Assembly (NCBI GenBank): GCA_964016885.1
Contig: OZ024745.1
Location: 46,556,272-46,620,271 of the forward strand
Direction of reading: 5' to 3'
Length of the DNA stretch: 64,000 nucleotides
Source of the DNA: Eledone cirrhosa
Taxonomy: Eukaryota; Mollusca; Cephalopoda; Octopoda; Eledonidae
Below, in pieces: positions 63,563 through 64,000 of the stretch. The first letter of the stretch is position 1, and each line of letters opens with the position of its first letter. Below the pieces are notes generated by a model, which was given only the letters and a program-made list of their open reading frames with translations, did no database searches and was not told where the DNA came from. The translations under genes and the position numbers were made by a program.

Positions 63563-64000
63563 ATAATGATTTCTTTATTAACCACAAGGGTTTACATAAA
63601 GTAGACATTAAGGACAGTGCAGGACAATGCAGGACGGTACAAATGGGCATTTCTGCGTGTAAAAAACAAAAACAGAGGATGTAATAAAAATAACAATGAA
63701 AATAACAATGAAAAATTCCCCAATAGGGGGGAGACTTCGGAGGGACATTTGTGGAGAAAGCCCAGTAAAAAGCCACAATGACCCTGACCACCAAGGCAAG
63801 TGCCCTCTCCCAGTTTTCCACCTTTAATTTACAGATATATACTCAGAGTAGGCCCATTCACTCGGGCCATTCTTGCTTCTCTCACCCATCTTTCAACAAA
63901 ATGCTGGGAAGAGAGCACTTCCCTCTCTACTCTGATTTTCCTTTTCAAATGAAATTTGAAAAAGTCAATCAGAGCATCACCGAAGAGGTAAGTGCTCGTC
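63563..64000 (-). mobile_element. Tx1/L1-type LINE 3' end, cut by the window edge
   Basis: The minus strand carries the end of ORF2 (64000-63829) and a 3' UTR with 'cccctattggggaattttt' and 'cccttgtggttaataaagaa', related to the UTR at 49660-50239 but much diverged. It represents a different subfamily. Confidence 0.8.
63829..64000 (-). pseudogene. Tx1/L1-type ORF2 C-terminus, partial
   Basis: The frame on the minus strand reads 'LFGDALIDFFKFHLKRKIRV', 'EREVLSSQHFVERWV' and ends 'GPTLSIYL' with TAA at 63829-63831. It aligns residue by residue with the end of the ORF at 48697-49657 ('LSGEQLICFFKYHFGRRIRM', 'EREVLYPSKFYKRWV', 'GPSLYISL'). The frame is open to the window edge, so more may lie beyond it. 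Whether the full copy is intact cannot be seen. Confidence 0.8.

Overview
This window looks like non-coding, repeat-laden DNA from a mollusc, most probably an octopus-type cephalopod. The reasons are AT-rich sequence, very long (TA)n and (CA)n tracts, several tRNA-derived SINE families of the kind known from octopus and squid, and an RTE-type LINE whose 3' tail ends in (GATGAT)n and recurs dozens of times. There is no bacterial, viral or organellar gene content, and no rRNA or functional tRNA gene was seen.

The only host-gene evidence is on the minus strand at 16272-16382 and 14015-14218. These are two splice-flanked coiled-coil exons that join in phase and read to a stop codon. They look like the 3' end of a gene, and a FAM81-type protein is a tentative guess. 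Almost everything else recognisable is mobile DNA. (1) A CR1/jockey-type LINE at 19733-23073 has an ORF1 tail, an endonuclease and a reverse transcriptase interrupted by one in-frame TGA; three 5'-truncated relatives lie at 2292, 24425 and 47265. (2) RTE-type LINEs lie at 26674-27803, 27892-29120, 35372-36260 and 36330-38520, with many tail-only remnants. (3) Tx1/L1-type LINE 3' ends lie at 1111, 48697 and 63563, two of them with target-site duplications. (4) Further remnants include two other RT families, an R2-type endonuclease domain, a Penelope-type GIY-YIG domain, a mariner transposase with D34D spacing, two end-to-end Helitrons plus one Helitron end, and TTAA-flanked piggyBac-like MITEs. 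(5) There are at least four SINE classes; class A carries the 3' tail of the RTE LINE.

Layout: 1-19 kb is sparse and AT-rich, with old SINEs, MITEs and the two exons. 19-31.5 kb is a dense nest of LINEs, (TA)n tracts, palindromes and an inverted LINE pair. 31.5-48 kb mixes RTE LINEs, a Helitron nested in a MITE, and two perfect or near-perfect palindromes. 48-52.7 kb holds a Tx1 LINE interrupted by a SINE, then a Helitron with an internal minisatellite, then a MITE. 52.7-64 kb has older remnants, a SINE array, a mariner relic and a three-copy unnamed repeat.

I saw no new enzymatic or defence system. The observations most worth following are the set of long near-perfect palindromes, the LINE-SINE tail sharing, and the precisely bounded nested insertions. 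No ORF apart from the two exons is called a functional gene; most open frames in the AT tracts are microsatellite translations.
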